64,000 bases of DNA from Mariannaea sp. PMI_226 (Eukaryota; Ascomycota; Sordariomycetes; Hypocreales; Nectriaceae), in NCBI GenBank assembly GCA_024336345.1, contig JANFOG010000005.1, positions 1,364,001-1,428,000 of the forward strand, read 5' to 3'. Of this stretch, positions 35,779 to 48,022 are shown in pieces. A program made the position numbers and the translations under genes. Positions within the stretch are counted from its first letter, which is position 1. Each line of letters opens with the position of its first letter. The notes beneath the pieces are model-generated. The model was not told where the DNA came from. It saw only the letters and a list, made by a program, of their open reading frames with translations, and made no database searches.

Positions 35779-37875
35779 CGTATCTTGAAGATACAAGATC
35801 GAATCCAGCTAAGAGATCTGTCTTCCTCTCCTAACTCCGATTTTAATTCGGGCGCTGTTACCAACGCAAATATCTGAACTCGCAAGTTGGATAATTGTTT
35901 GGATCCCGACCTGGGGTTCGTCTAATGATTTGTAGCGTGCTATTCTTTGAAAGCAGTCTACCATGAAAACCCTCTAGGGCAATGCCAATTAGATGGCTTA
36001 ACAACCTAAGGTATGAATTAAAGAGAGGAGGAGCCAAGCAATGGTAGGAAGACAATTCGGGGGAGCATGGGTGCCTGATGTGGAGATATATCTATTCTCC
36101 GTCAAAAGCAGACAGGCAATCGAACGAAATGAGGTAACTCAAGGGAGCTAGCTTAGCGAGAGATAGCAGTTGATACAGAATATGAGGACGATGAAACACA
36201 CGAGCAACATGTATTACTATATGCGAGACATGAAGTGAAAAAGGATGATGTGCCCATGTTTGGGATGCTGATTTTCTAAGTGATGGCGTCGCTAGATTTA
36301 TGTAAAAACACAAGATCAAGGTACTTTCATTTAACGAGGGAAACCACCAAAAGTTCTTTGATCAAAATGCCAACTGACAAAGAGAGCTAAAACCTGGAAC
36401 CAATACAAAATAACAACCCTTTCAAGAGTCTCCCTGAATCAATCGTTCAGAATCCACGCAAAGAAAATGATACCTTTGATGGAGAGGAAAAAAAATAAAA
36501 ATAAAAACTCTCATGCAGATGCAAGCCAGCTCACAATAGACAGCCCATCAGTACACCACAGTCTGCTAGGCAGTCAAAGTGGTGACGAGGGTACTTCCTC
36601 GGAAGTACGCCGCAGACAGCGAGGCGAAATGAAACAAAGTCCGAGGCGACTTGGATATCCGAGCAAAACCAACCAAGCGATTGGCGAAAACTGTTCCATC
36701 CCACCCAGATCCATAGCGGGAACGGATGAGTCGAAGGTAGAGAGTGCCTTTTGCGGCCTTTGGATCCCGCGGAAGCCAGCGTGAGGAACCACAGATTCAG
36801 CCGGAGACAGCGCCCATGATTGGCTGAGTCATCCCCTCCCCCCGTTGACACATAACCTTCCTTTCTCAGCCCCCTCAATTCCATCTTCACTTGTTCATTT
36901 ATCCATCACGCTCTCCAACGTTCCCAGCTTTCACAGCACGTCCAAGGTCCCTTTCATCATCTCTGTTCCATCTCTCAAAACCTGTTCCTCATCTGCGCCA
37001 TGTCGTATTCCACCACAGCAGGAGCCGGCCCTGACAGTCTTGTAACTTTTCCGACCCAAACAAAATGATCGCTTTGATTTCCGATAAACAGCAACAAATA
37101 CTCCATTATTAGTCCCCATGTCCCGGCTTTTCGGTCAAATCTCTGCCCTTCGACATATCCGGATCCATCACCAACCAACTTGCTCTCATTCATCCAACTC
37201 TTGATCGACCATGTCCCTCTCATGAAGGACTTTGCTAAGCCTCTTTTCTATTCTCCCAGCGATTTAGAGAATGGTAGAGACAATTCCAAGAGTCTGAATC
37301 ATAAATCCAAAGGAAACAAACAAGCCCAGTGCGAAACAACATACTTGACACAAAGAAAACATGGCTTTTTGTTCAGTGTGGTATTTCACTCCCAACACCT
37401 CGAACATGGACATAACAACCATCAAAAAGCGGTCTTGACACAATGACGACAGTATCGAAAAGGATGAAACAAGATCACATCCTCTCTCAAGCACTTGCCT
37501 AGAGGCTCGATTGTGTCTGAACTGGGCCGCTTCGGGGCGTCCAAGACCACGCGTGGTTCGTTGATGAAGCTTCCCGTAATTGACTACCAATTATAGTCAA
37601 TCTCAACACCAAATGAAGTATCAGCAACATGCATATTGCACGATTCACGAACTCATTCGTGAATCAAAAGTACCGAAAAGAAAATCGAGGCACATCGCCA
37701 TCCTGCCATTCACTTGGATGACAAGCCAATATTGACGACCCCAATGGGGAAAGGCCGATTCCAACCGCTTAACGCCGCGATTTACCGAATAACAATGACG
37801 TTGCTCATGACAACCAATCTGAATCTATTCTATCGTTAATTATGGTAGTTAGAGAAGCTGATGGTGTCAGAAACC
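35779..37875. other. Intergenic, 3' flank of the Zn2Cys6 gene
   Basis: Runs of A around 36490-36505 and CT-rich DNA at 36840-36990 are visible. The CT-rich stretch resembles a promoter leader, but no coding frame follows it on the plus strand. Confidence 0.5.
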
Positions 37876-38272
37876 CTACCAGCTTTGGACACTTTTGTCC
37901 TTCTCCAGGTGCACGCCGATGCAGAGGAATAATGATGACTGAGGCTGTGCTCCATTTCCGCTCGTGGAAACGACAGCAGCAGCAACACTCGTCCGTGCAG
38001 CGTCACTCGCCATTTCTGCCGCGAGCTCTTGGAGCAGTGCGTCGCCATCAACGACACCTGGATCCTCGGTACTAGCAATGCGAGCAATGACATTCTCAGG
38101 AATCATATCCGGGTGCAAGATTTGACTTGCTTCCCGACTGTCGCCGGAATCGGAACCGCGCCTATCCACACAATATTGTCAGTGTACGTCGAGAACGAGA
38201 CAGCGACTAATCTACCCGACAAAATACATACCTTGAGGCAGAACCGGACTGCCGCGGACGGAGCAAAGTCAT
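37876..38272 (-). CDS. Probable small unrecognised protein, 108 residues
   Basis: A two-exon model, 38272-38232 and 38161-37876, starts at an ATG with A at -3, uses a GTATGT donor, a CTGAC-like branch and a GATAG acceptor (70-base intron), and gives one open frame. The product begins MTLLRPRQSGSASRRGSDSG, continues with an Asp/Glu/Ala-rich helical segment (HPDMIPENVIARIA, ALLQELAAEMASDAARTS) and has a less natural tail after SSLF, so a second intron near the end is possible. A CT-rich stretch lies just upstream on this strand. I do not recognise the family. It is the only defensible gene in the surrounding 11.5 kb. Confidence 0.45.
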
Positions 38273-38805
38273 TCTTGCGACGCAGACTAACGCACGGCCA
38301 AGCTCCCCGACAAACACCGACGGTCGAGACACGATAACCAAGGCAAAGTTGCGTGAGATGTAATCCAGCGAGGGGCAACCTTTGAGGATTGAATGCTACC
38401 TTGGTAAAGGGAAGGAGATGTGAAAAGGATAGAGTGCGAGGATTGACGACGTCTTTTCGTCTCTTGCTGTACGCCGGTCTGATCTCAAGCGGAGGCTCGT
38501 CTGGTGCGCCACGAGATCAATCCAGTCAGAAGAAACGAAGAGGGAAACAGAAGGGGGCTCTGTGATAAAATTCTACCTAGGAACAATGTTGTCTTAAAGA
38601 AAAAAAGGCACTTGGTATCAGAGAGGAAGCTTTTCCAAGGGGAAACCCAGGTACGGTTACCAATCGCTTCATTGAAAGTGGGAGCGAGGAGCGGAGGAGG
38701 GAAACAAAAGTTGCCGGGTCTCGCTCCAACCGCCTGGGACAGTGGGGAGCTTGTAGTCGGTCGCAAGTTGCACCGCCAGTCGCACCTTCGTGGTGGTCGT
38801 TCGCC

Positions 38806-38835
38806 CACGCCTCACGCCTCACGCCTCACGCCTCA
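38806..38835 (+). repeat. CACGCCT tandem repeat
   Basis: Four tandem seven-base units in non-coding DNA. Confidence 0.8.
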
Positions 38836-39933
38836 TGGATGGCTCAGGAGTGGGTGTAGTGGGGACATGATCGGGTGTGGGGTCTGGCCGGTGTGGTCTG
38901 CAATCCCTTTGCTTCTCTGTGATTTTAGGCACGAGGATTATTAGAGATCTGACTCTACTCAAGCCACTCAAAGTAGTGCTCGGGATACCATTTTCTGGCA
39001 TACCGCCTGCTTTCAACGTACTGGGAGCCACTGGGCTGGTACGTTACGTATGAATGCCGTGCCCTTTTCCATCTCGCCCAGCTGTCATTTTTGGCCAGCC
39101 TACAGACACATGGATCTTGCTCAAAGGTGAGAATTATTTCCCGGCAAGCATGTATGGGCGGGTGTTGTTTGTCCTGACTCTCACATACTGCTCGCGGAAA
39201 GACTGTTACTGGCGTCTCAAGTAAGCGTGATTGAGCTCCATTTCCAATGCTCCATTTCCAATGGCGGGCAGAGGGGGGTTTGAAGCGAAAAAAAGCAGTG
39301 AACGAATTCGCACCGTCGCAAATACGCAAGTGTGTGCTTTGCTGGTCAACGGATCCATGGATGCTTTGCTGGTGGTGGTGCTAAGCTGGTACTGGGCTGG
39401 TACGTACTGGGCATGACAATCACTGCTCCCTCTGGTCTCGTAGGGCTGCCTTGTCTTATTAGTGGACCCCTTCCATTGACGATTGACGGACGCTGCCCCT
39501 GAGCTTTCAGAGCTTCCTATAGGCCCTAATCCCCTTGAATTCGTATCGAGGTGAGGGGAAGTGAAAAAAAAAAACACAAAGGGAGAGATGCGCAATCCTC
39601 CCATGCCGAGGACTGGGCCATCATATCGGTACACTGTTTGGTTGGATGGAACCGAGTCAACAGAGACAGGTCGAAACATCAAACAACCCACGCGGGCGGT
39701 GCAGATATTGCGATCACTGCCCCCCCAAACCGCACAAGCTCCAGAAACCCAGCTAACCAGCACATACCTCTGGCCTGGCACTGGCTCGGTCGCCAACCAG
39801 CTCGCCAACCAGCTTCAGGAAGGATAAGTGTCTATCCGGTGTAATTGCGTCCCCCGATGGCCCTCTCGTGCGGTGAAGCAGGTAGATCGTGTGATGCCAC
39901 GAGGGTGGCGCCCAAAACACCTCTTCCTATGTC

Positions 39934-39949
39934 AGGTACCTACCTACGT
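39934..39949. repeat. GGTACCTACCTACGTA element
   Basis: Short copy of the TACC motif family containing the palindrome GGTACC. Confidence 0.45.
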
Positions 39950-40632
39950 ATTGAGAATTTGTTGCAAGTGCCGACCATGGGGAGGCGTTTCCGTTTGAAG
40001 TCCCACTCGCCGTTGTAGTGCCAATGAGCCTGGCCGTAATCTCTGTAGCAAGTGTATTCTGTAATGTAATCAAGCGGCTGGCATTGGACGAGATATCTTG
40101 AGTAATGTCCCATACACTGGACCCATAGGCAAAAGCAACAGCAAAAGCAAAAGTAAAGAGCCGGTCTCGCCCCAACTACCTTACCTGATGGACGTCACGG
40201 TGACTGCTGTTCCACATCGCCAACGGAAGAGCTTTGACAAGCCCCCGGGTGTCCGCGCGCCGGAGGAATTAGTGCGCAGTATGGCCTGGTACACTTCAAG
40301 AAGGCTGGGAAAGTGATCTAGTCCTGGTTTGGATTTGACACGACCTAAAATGGAATATCGCTCCAGACACACCAATTCTGCCATCCTCCAATGAGCCCTC
40401 AAGACGATTCAAATTATCTTCAACTTGACACATCATGGACAGTAGTCTTACAACGATGGTACGGAACCAAACTTGCCCTCCATTATCGACGCCCTTTTGG
40501 ACCCTGGAACGCCTGATACTTGACAGTTGAAGTTTGCTTTTGCTTTTTATGCATGACAAAAGATAAGCCAGTGGCTGCCAGTGGCTTGGCACTCTCTTCC
40601 GCCGTGTAGGCGTGCGACTTTTGCAAATGGCA

Positions 40633-40645
40633 TACCTAGGTAGGA
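40633..40645. repeat. ACCTAGGT palindromic copy
   Basis: Isolated TACCTAGGTAGG copy of the dispersed element. Confidence 0.5.
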
Positions 40646-41028
40646 TATGTTCCTTCTCGTCAACATTGGACGAAGGTACTTGGGCCTTCTCGGCTTCTGT
40701 CCCCGGGGCGCGCCTACAATTTCGTGTAACATATCACTCGGCTTCTCCGTCCTCACCATCACTGGGACGGACCAAAGCGGCGCTCCGCCCCTCCTGCCTT
40801 GGCCGTACCACATCCCTCCCCCCCTCCTCCCCATTCCACCCATCCATTCATCGAGTCTTGACACTAGATCGGATCAGCAGCACGCGGAGCTGTTGGCTGA
40901 GGCCAGTGCTGTTGCAAAGCCCGAAGGGCTGAGGCTGGCGTCGATGCTTCCGGGAGGAATCTGGGTGGGAAGAAACCCCAGGACTCGGTCTGTGTGCGTG
41001 TGTGCGTATGTGCGTCAACGCGATGAAG

Positions 41029-41105
41029 AATCCACCTATCTACCTATCTACCTACCTACTTACCTACCTAGGTAGGTAGGTACTACCTTGTAGGCAAGGT
41101 AGATA
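41029..41105. repeat. TACC / ACCTAGGT array with inverted arms
   Basis: About eight ACCTATCT/ACCTACCT steps run into the palindrome TACCTAGGTA and then GGTA steps, so the array can fold into a long hairpin. It is the longest copy of the dispersed element in the window. Confidence 0.75.
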
Positions 41106-43284
41106 GCTTGATACTGTGGTTACCCATGTATGTATCTTGGCTCAGGAGTCCACATTCTAGCAAGCATCTTGGACTCTTGGACTGGCAAGGTATCTATCAA
41201 ATTTGATACCCCGGCGGCGTTGCTTACAACTTACCCAGCACTTTTCACGTCCTCTGATACGGAGAATTCCGTCAACACTTATGGTACCCGTGTACAGAAG
41301 AGGTACTTAAATACGAAATACTTCGCTCTTGGGCCTCCAGCCATACAAGCTTTCCTAGGTGGCCTCGGGAGTGAGGCCAGCCAACCCACTTGAAGGGGGG
41401 GAGGGGGGCAGAGAGCCAAGTGGAGCACTGACCGAGATCGATCCCGCGAGGTGAATATCCTAGTGTTCTAGTCCATCGAGTGGAATGCGTCTCGAAGCGC
41501 TCGCTGAAGCTTCCATAAAGAAGTACCCCCCTGCACTGTTGAAGTTGCATTTTGCGCAGTAGCACATCAAGGAAAGCTTTAGGCGCTCACACTAAGTCGG
41601 ACGCCTCGCCTCGTCCAAAGGAAAAAAAAAAGTTGGAAAGTTCAGTTGACCCCACGCCTCAGGTACCTACCCCGGCCGACAAGGACCTCCATGCTGTTTT
41701 TCAACTGGTGTGGAACGCACTATGCAATTAACTTTATTAGATTAACGTCCTTGAGAGGCGAGGATACCCATGAATGGATGTATTCTATGTTACTTCTTGT
41801 AAGAAGCTTGATTCATCATGAAATGGCCGAGAAAGTGAGAGCGAGCTGCGGCAAGCTCACATCCCAGTGATTATGACCCGGGTCCGGTTATGGGAAACAA
41901 GTGTGTGCGTGTGTGTGCGCGCGTGTGTGTGTGTGCCACTCTCCGCGCCACTCTCATCACTGGCTTCTCACAGACGTCAGCCAACAAACAACAAGCGCCT
42001 CGACAAGCAATCTCACCACGATCAATGCCACCCGCACGTGCCAAACAGTAGCTTACATAGTAGCATGATGGTCCAAGCCGACACTATTGTGACCCGTAAC
42101 CCTAGCAGAAAGCTAAGTGCTCATGAGAACGACGCCCCGTGAGACTTTACCAACCGTTGCCGTGTGGCAAGGTGTGTCCCCTCCCTTACTCCCCCCCTTT
42201 CCCCTTTTTTTCTTTGAAGTCAAAGTGCCAGGTAAGCGACGTGGGATGACGAGACGGCGCAGGAGTGGACCCTGTAGCTGCACGCGTTTTCTTTTATTTT
42301 CTTTTCTTTTTTTTCCTTTCCTTGAAGACAAAGCCTGAAACTTGTCTAGCAGGCATGAAAGATTCAATTGCTCCGCTGCGTTGTACTAGCCCGTCAGTGG
42401 CGGCGCGATGGGGCTGCTGAGACGGTTGGAAACATTGATTAGCCCGCTCCCTCTATGGACTGGATGTTTTAATCAACGGCTGCCAGGGCAGAGCTCTCCA
42501 CTAGGTAGTGCAGCTAGCAGCTAACGGAGGGAGGGTCTTTTGCTGCTCACTTCGCACAAGCAGGCTGCGGGGCACCTCTTTACCTTGCTGCTCTCGGCAG
42601 ATGTAAAAAAGCCCGTCAACAATACAACAAGGATGGTAAGGTCCCTTTGCACAGCTGCGTATGTACGTACGAACCTCATCTGTTCCCTAACGATTCACTA
42701 ATTATGTTAGCGTGCACTCCTGACATGCAGAAGTTGTGAAGGCGGCCCTCCAATATCAAGGAAAGTGATCATGGTAGCCCACAAAAGGCCTTGGACGACG
42801 CGGGATCGTGAGCCAGAGATGTAATGCAAAAGCAAAAGGACCTTGAAATTCTTTTTTCGATCTGGACCTTTGCACACACACAAACTTTGTTTTGGCAACT
42901 TACAGGGAGAAAGAGAGAATGTGGGCCAGTGTGAGATTTGGACAGGACGTCTCCCCGTCGTCTCGTACCATCTTCGCCAACATTCCCTGGCACCCACATC
43001 CCCCCACCTACCGTCAACCGGCGCCCGCTCTTCAAGGTTTTGCGGAGAGGAAGCGAATTTCGAGCTCCACCGATCCCGGGCGGGATCTCTTTACGGGGCA
43101 AAAGCGATGGGCGGCTAGCTCACTCGCCGGCCTTCCCTCCCCCCCTTCCCCTTCGTAGGCAGGAAGGCGGGAGGTAAACCTTAGACGTGTTTTGTGTCTA
43201 CAGCATGAGAGGAGGAATTAGAGTATATGGCGGTCAAGATGGACGAGGACGACGGTGAAGATGAGAGAAGGGCAAAATTTGCCC

Positions 43285-43620
43285 GCCCAAATTGTCAAGC
43301 CAAGATTGTCCATGCCAAATTGCCCAGTCCAAACTCCCCGAGTAAGAATGTCCAGCTCCAAGTTTGTCCAGTTCGAGTTTGTCCAACTCACAACTCAAGT
43401 TGTCCTGGAAGGGCTGCTCGGCAAGGTCGCTCAAACACAACTGTCCAGGCAAGATTGTCCAGCCCTACTTGCCCAGCCTTTGTTGTCCAGCTCTAGTTGT
43501 CCAGCCCTAGGTGGTTCCAGCCCAAGATGTCCAGGAAGGGCTGACCTGACAAGACAGCCTAGGCAAAACTGCCCAGGCAAAACCGCCCAGACAAAATTGC
43601 CCAGCCCTAGCTGTCCATTC
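43285..43620 (+). repeat. Degenerate 14-base minisatellite
   Basis: Tandem units close to TTGTCCAGCCCTAG repeat with 14-base spacing across roughly 330 bases. The clearest block is 43,450-43,510, where consecutive units differ at one to four positions; a second block (GCAAAACTGCCCAG type) lies at 43,560-43,610. Units at the edges are more diverged and a few are 15-16 bases. The array keeps several frames open, which explains overlapping open frames here that are not genes. Confidence 0.8.
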
Positions 43621-44799
43621 TTCCACGGCCTGCCCACGTCACCGTCAGTGGTCTGGAAGGAGGGGGGAGGGGAATGAGAAGGGGGGGAGGGCGACTCCAC
43701 TGGGAACCACTTCCAGCTCAGAACTTCCCGCCAAAGGGGGGCTGTAAATAGAACGGCGTCTTCTTCTGGCCTAGCACACATTCTACGTATCCTCTAGCCC
43801 GTCATGCCTGACGGGATCTTCCAACAAGCCTACACACCAGACCCAGACTGCAACGCAACATGTGTTGTTTTGTATCGCCCAATTTTAGACGCCTGCCTGA
43901 CCTTTCCCCGTCTTCAAGGGATGGAAAAGTAAAAAAAGAAAAAAAAGAAAGAGAGAAAGAAGGGGGCCCAAAAAAAAAGGGGGGGGAGGGGGGACATGTA
44001 GGCAAGATCGTGTACATCGCAGACATTCTATACGTCCATACGGCTGTAAGGTCAAGTACCCTACCCAGATAGAGGACTGCACGTCATGTCTCCAGCGGCG
44101 ACACGGAGAGAGACGTTTCCTCATTTCTCAGAAAACAGGCTCCGAAGTCGCACAGGATCAAAGCTATATCACCCCATCTCGCATATGTCATTTCTGTAAC
44201 TTAAGCCACAAAACTTGTTCGACTCTCCCGGGGAAATGTTGTATGTTATCCACAAACAGAATGTCCGACTTTTCTGGCCTACCACCCCCTCCCTCCTTTT
44301 TTTCCCTTTTTTTTTTATTTCATATTTGTCCATAGAATGGAATCTAGTGCCTGATTCCCGTTTAAGGGTGTACTCAACCAACCTACACACATACCAAACC
44401 GTAGGTACCTGTACCAAGCTCACTTCACCGCATTGTCTGCCACATGATGAGTGAATTATATTTCTCCGAGCCTTAGAGCTTACGTCTGTCCAATAAGCAC
44501 TTTAGTCGCCCACCGCTTCCAAAGTAAAAAAAATTGAGATACGAAACTGGCGAGCAAACAACACAACTGTGTAGTCGGTACCAGTGCACGGCTTTGGCGT
44601 AAAATTAGTCCACGATAGCTGCCTAGGTATGCAATGTGATGATGGATAACTGTGGCAAGCGAAGCGAGATATGTCAGCATCATCGGAGACCATACCCACC
44701 TGGTGTTCATCATTTGAGGAACGGGCTGGTTACCTCTTTTCACATAGATTCCGCCATTTCAACTGGTACCAATGTAACAATTCAGGAGCGGTGTGAATC

Positions 44800-46700
44800 A
44801 CAGGAGTCTGGGTTTCAGTGATAGCCGCGCAGTCTAGCTATATCGTATTGCTGTCATCTTGTAACATGCTGAAAGCAATCTTGGAGTGTGGGGGCCAGTA
44901 TGATTATCGAGTGTCGGATTATGACCGATCAACACGATCATATTTGTCTCAGCAGTTGAAAAGAGACGGCGCCAGCTCCAAGCTCAGTTGACGTGAAGTA
45001 TTCCAAGCGGGTTTGGGTGCTCACCTAGGGCCAGAATACTTACCCATCAAGCCGTAATATGCCTCTGCCTAGGTAGGGAATTATTATCAATCCTTTAGCT
45101 GATAGAACCCAATAAACATTCGAGGGGCATGATGCTCTGTGTGCTCCCAAATCCATTGATCCCATTGCATCTCACACCACAACCGCTGAGATCAAAATAT
45201 ATCATATCTACATCCTCCGATCACTTTTCACTTGCCCATATCCCTTGACGTAGCATTGATCACATTGCCATCTACCAATCTCGTCGCATTCGAACAATTA
45301 TCACCCAATATTGTGTTCGATTCAATCCAGAGGCGCTGCAGTCCAGATCTGCCTTAAATCAACAGATTATGCGACAAAACTGCACATATCCAGAAATACA
45401 TATCTGTTACGCCACATACGGATTATCATTACCCAACCCATAATTGAATAGGATACATTGCCGTGCCAAACCTCTGTGCTACTGCGTCACACACCAACGT
45501 TGTTAGACACACAATCCTGGCTCACTCAACTGGTTCAGGTAGCTGACCAGTCCGCACTGTTTCTAGTAAAAGCATGAAATGGCCTCATTTGAACATAAGG
45601 AAACTTTCCGTTACGTGTCATTTCAACTTTATTACTTTCCTAGTGCTAGAGAGCCAGCTGGAGAACAGTCCAGAATTAGCGGCTCAGACTTGGCTTCTCC
45701 GGCGAAATGAGGTTTCTAGAATATCCCTTCGATTTCATTCTCAGAACCAGGGAAATACGCAGTAAACTCGCCGAGTTCAATTGCAAACGCTCACTCAATG
45801 CCTTTCGGCCTTCTATGGTTTATTTACCTGGACTGCCCGCCCCGGACATGCCAGGTGCAGACTTTCGCATATCAGTTCTTTTGTTGGTTCTCCTATCCAA
45901 ACCAAAGCTGTGCTTTTACAACTTAATCCCAAGTTAAACTTACAGTTTCATATGAGCCAAGTTCCCTATCCAGTATCCTATTTGATATTGTTGTGTAACC
46001 GTTTTCTTCAGATACAGTGGCTGTTTGCTTTCCCACAACACTGCCACCTCTGATACTTATATCTCGTTCAAGAGAGCATTTCCAACTCAGCGGTCCAATT
46101 TTTTCTGTTACAGATTTATAACTGGGACCTTCTGCCAGTCGATATATATTCTCACCTGGCTAGCATAGTTGAACTCGAGCTTTTTTTCCCCTCGTTAAAC
46201 CTCGCTGAGGCAGGGCCAAGTACAGAGATAGAGTGAGTACAATCAGTCCTCATGATCTCACCGTAAGCTTATCGTATACTCCTTTATGCTGGAGCAGAGT
46301 ACCTTCGAGAAGTGGAAGTGCAAATTAGATTGGGATTAAAGTTTATGCCAGTTTGGTGTATTAAATCCCCAAGCTTAAACGAGATGACAATGTCCTCAGC
46401 GCAAATTTGCATCTCTCGAGTGAAGGGTGCTTGATCCCACAGCTTCACGCAGCTTCGGATAGTATTTATAACTATGTCGTGGCCCGCAGATGCTCTCTAG
46501 TCTATTCGAAAGCTGTCTTTCTATATTCGTTAATGGTATAAAAGAGACTTACGCCGTCTAGATAGAAAGAACTCCGGGCTATTCCGTTTTCTTAGCTCTA
46601 GTTTCAAAAACCTGTGACGTCATGATCCCGACTACGGTTGCGGAGCTGTAAGTCCCGATGGAGCAGACCAGGTCCGTCAATATGTTGATTTGTTGGCTCT
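44800..46700. other. AT-rich block, possible decayed mobile DNA
   Basis: Composition is richer in A and T than flanking DNA, with many TA steps and only short frames. It could be a mutated transposon relic or simply AT-rich spacer; no terminal repeats were seen. Confidence 0.3.
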
Positions 46701-47305
46701 TCAGACCTGGCACGGTGAAGATGGATGGTAGACAGCGAAGGTTATCAACCAAAATTGAACCGAACATCGTTTGCTGAAGACATCAGATAAGCATTATACT
46801 CAAACCGAAGAGAAAGAAGAAAAGAAGCATCTGAATTAGCAAGACAAGGAGCAGAGGTAAAACAAAGAATTTCAAGTTGAGTAAGAGCTAGGCGGAAAAC
46901 AATAAGAATCCTTTTCTCTGCCACCCTTGATCGCACCGTTTGAATGAAACAATGGGAACGCCATCATGTCGTCTGGTAAGGGGTGAAAAAACTCTATATA
47001 ACAAATCTGTCGTAACTTCGTCATAACCTTGGAAAGGTGGACGCTGGCCCAGGTCCCATAGGACCGCCCGTGATGTAAGTGATACAATCTCTATACCAAG
47101 AGAAGAATGAAATCAGAAAAAAAGGAAACAAGACAAAAAACATGCTAGTAGGCCTTGTATAAGTCGCGCCGCATCCATGTCCCTCAGAAATGAAATTCAA
47201 AAACCTGGGAGCGAGGGAGGGGATTCCCAGGTCTCATTGCGGTCCAAGGAGCATGGTAACATCATGATATTAGCATGCCCCTTGGACTCCAAGACTTTGT
47301 TAGTG

Positions 47306-48022
47306 TCATAAATTCGGATGTGCTGTTCGCATGTGTCGATCGTAATTATCCTTTCGGCTGTAGATGTGACCTGTAGCAGCCTTGCGGCAACCTTCTACCA
47401 TACACCTGTATCCCTCGCCCTTACGGTGTGTGCGAGCATGCCGTGTCAAGTCTTTTTGTGTTGCAAAGGCCTTCTCGCAACCGGAGAATAGACATGAAAA
47501 GTACTTGATGTGGTACTTTTGGTGTTTACTACATAATGAGCTATTAGCATCGACAACAACGAATGGGGGGGTAAACCTCTTTGGGTGTCGTGTCTTCCAA
47601 ACTCACGCCAAGTCTGAATGTCTGCGAAAGACTTTTCCACAGTGACAAACCGCTCTGTCACTGCTGCTTTCGCTGGTCTTAGAGTAGACCCAGTAGTCAT
47701 CCATGGAGCTTGCGGGAGTCGCCGCGGTTCCCTCTGATGAATGTGATGGTCCGTCCCTGGGGCCCTCATCGCTATTCCGGCGTTGTGGCCATGGATGATG
47801 GTGATAATTCTCACCAGCTTCAGAATCTCCACGGCCATAGCCGAAGTGATTAGATGACTGGTCTAGTCGATAAGCGTGATGGTCACCCCCGTAACGATGC
47901 TCGGTCTGCATTGGCTCGTAGTCTTGTGCAGTATAGCCCGGCCATGACTCGGACTGGGAGTAGGAGTGACTACCTTGTGCGGCAGGCTCGTCAAGCTGCA
48001 TCGGAGAGTGGTACATGCTCAT
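47306..48022 (-). CDS. C2H2 zinc-finger protein with three fingers
   Basis: Exons 48022-47607 and 47528-47306, joined across a GTGAGT intron that splits the first finger, give 212 residues. Residues 1-115 are Ser/His/Tyr/Gln-rich and probably disordered. Three fingers fill the C-terminus: CHCGKVFRRHSDLAKHQKYH, with the shortened C-x1-C spacing seen in some fungal fingers; a second with C-x4-C and HARTH; and a third with C-x4-C, a longer loop (CRKAATGHIYSRKDNYDRH) and H-x4-H. This is likely a nuclear DNA-binding regulator; the target is unknown. A 2.4 kb region separates it from the divergent SRO7 gene. Confidence 0.88.

Larger units (their letters stand above)
38273..47305. other. Nine-kilobase gene-poor stretch
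   Basis: No frame here has a recognisable domain or paired splice signals. Contents are simple repeats (CACGCCT at 38806-38835; TACC array at 41029-41105; GT run near 41900-41937; poly-pyrimidine at 42180-42320), a 14-base minisatellite at 43285-43620, a purine block at 43925-43992 and an AT-rich part from 44,800 to 46,700. A frame at 39206-39808 (minus) contains a Phe run and lacks coding character. Confidence 0.5.

Noticed and set aside
39206..39808. 200-codon minus-strand frame in the second desert
   Set aside because: Contains a five-Phe run from a poly-A tract and residues encoded by repeated TTCCATTT; no domain or splice sites.
43255..43677. 140-codon frame over the minisatellite
   Set aside because: Open in several frames because the 14-base unit lacks stops; a repeat effect.
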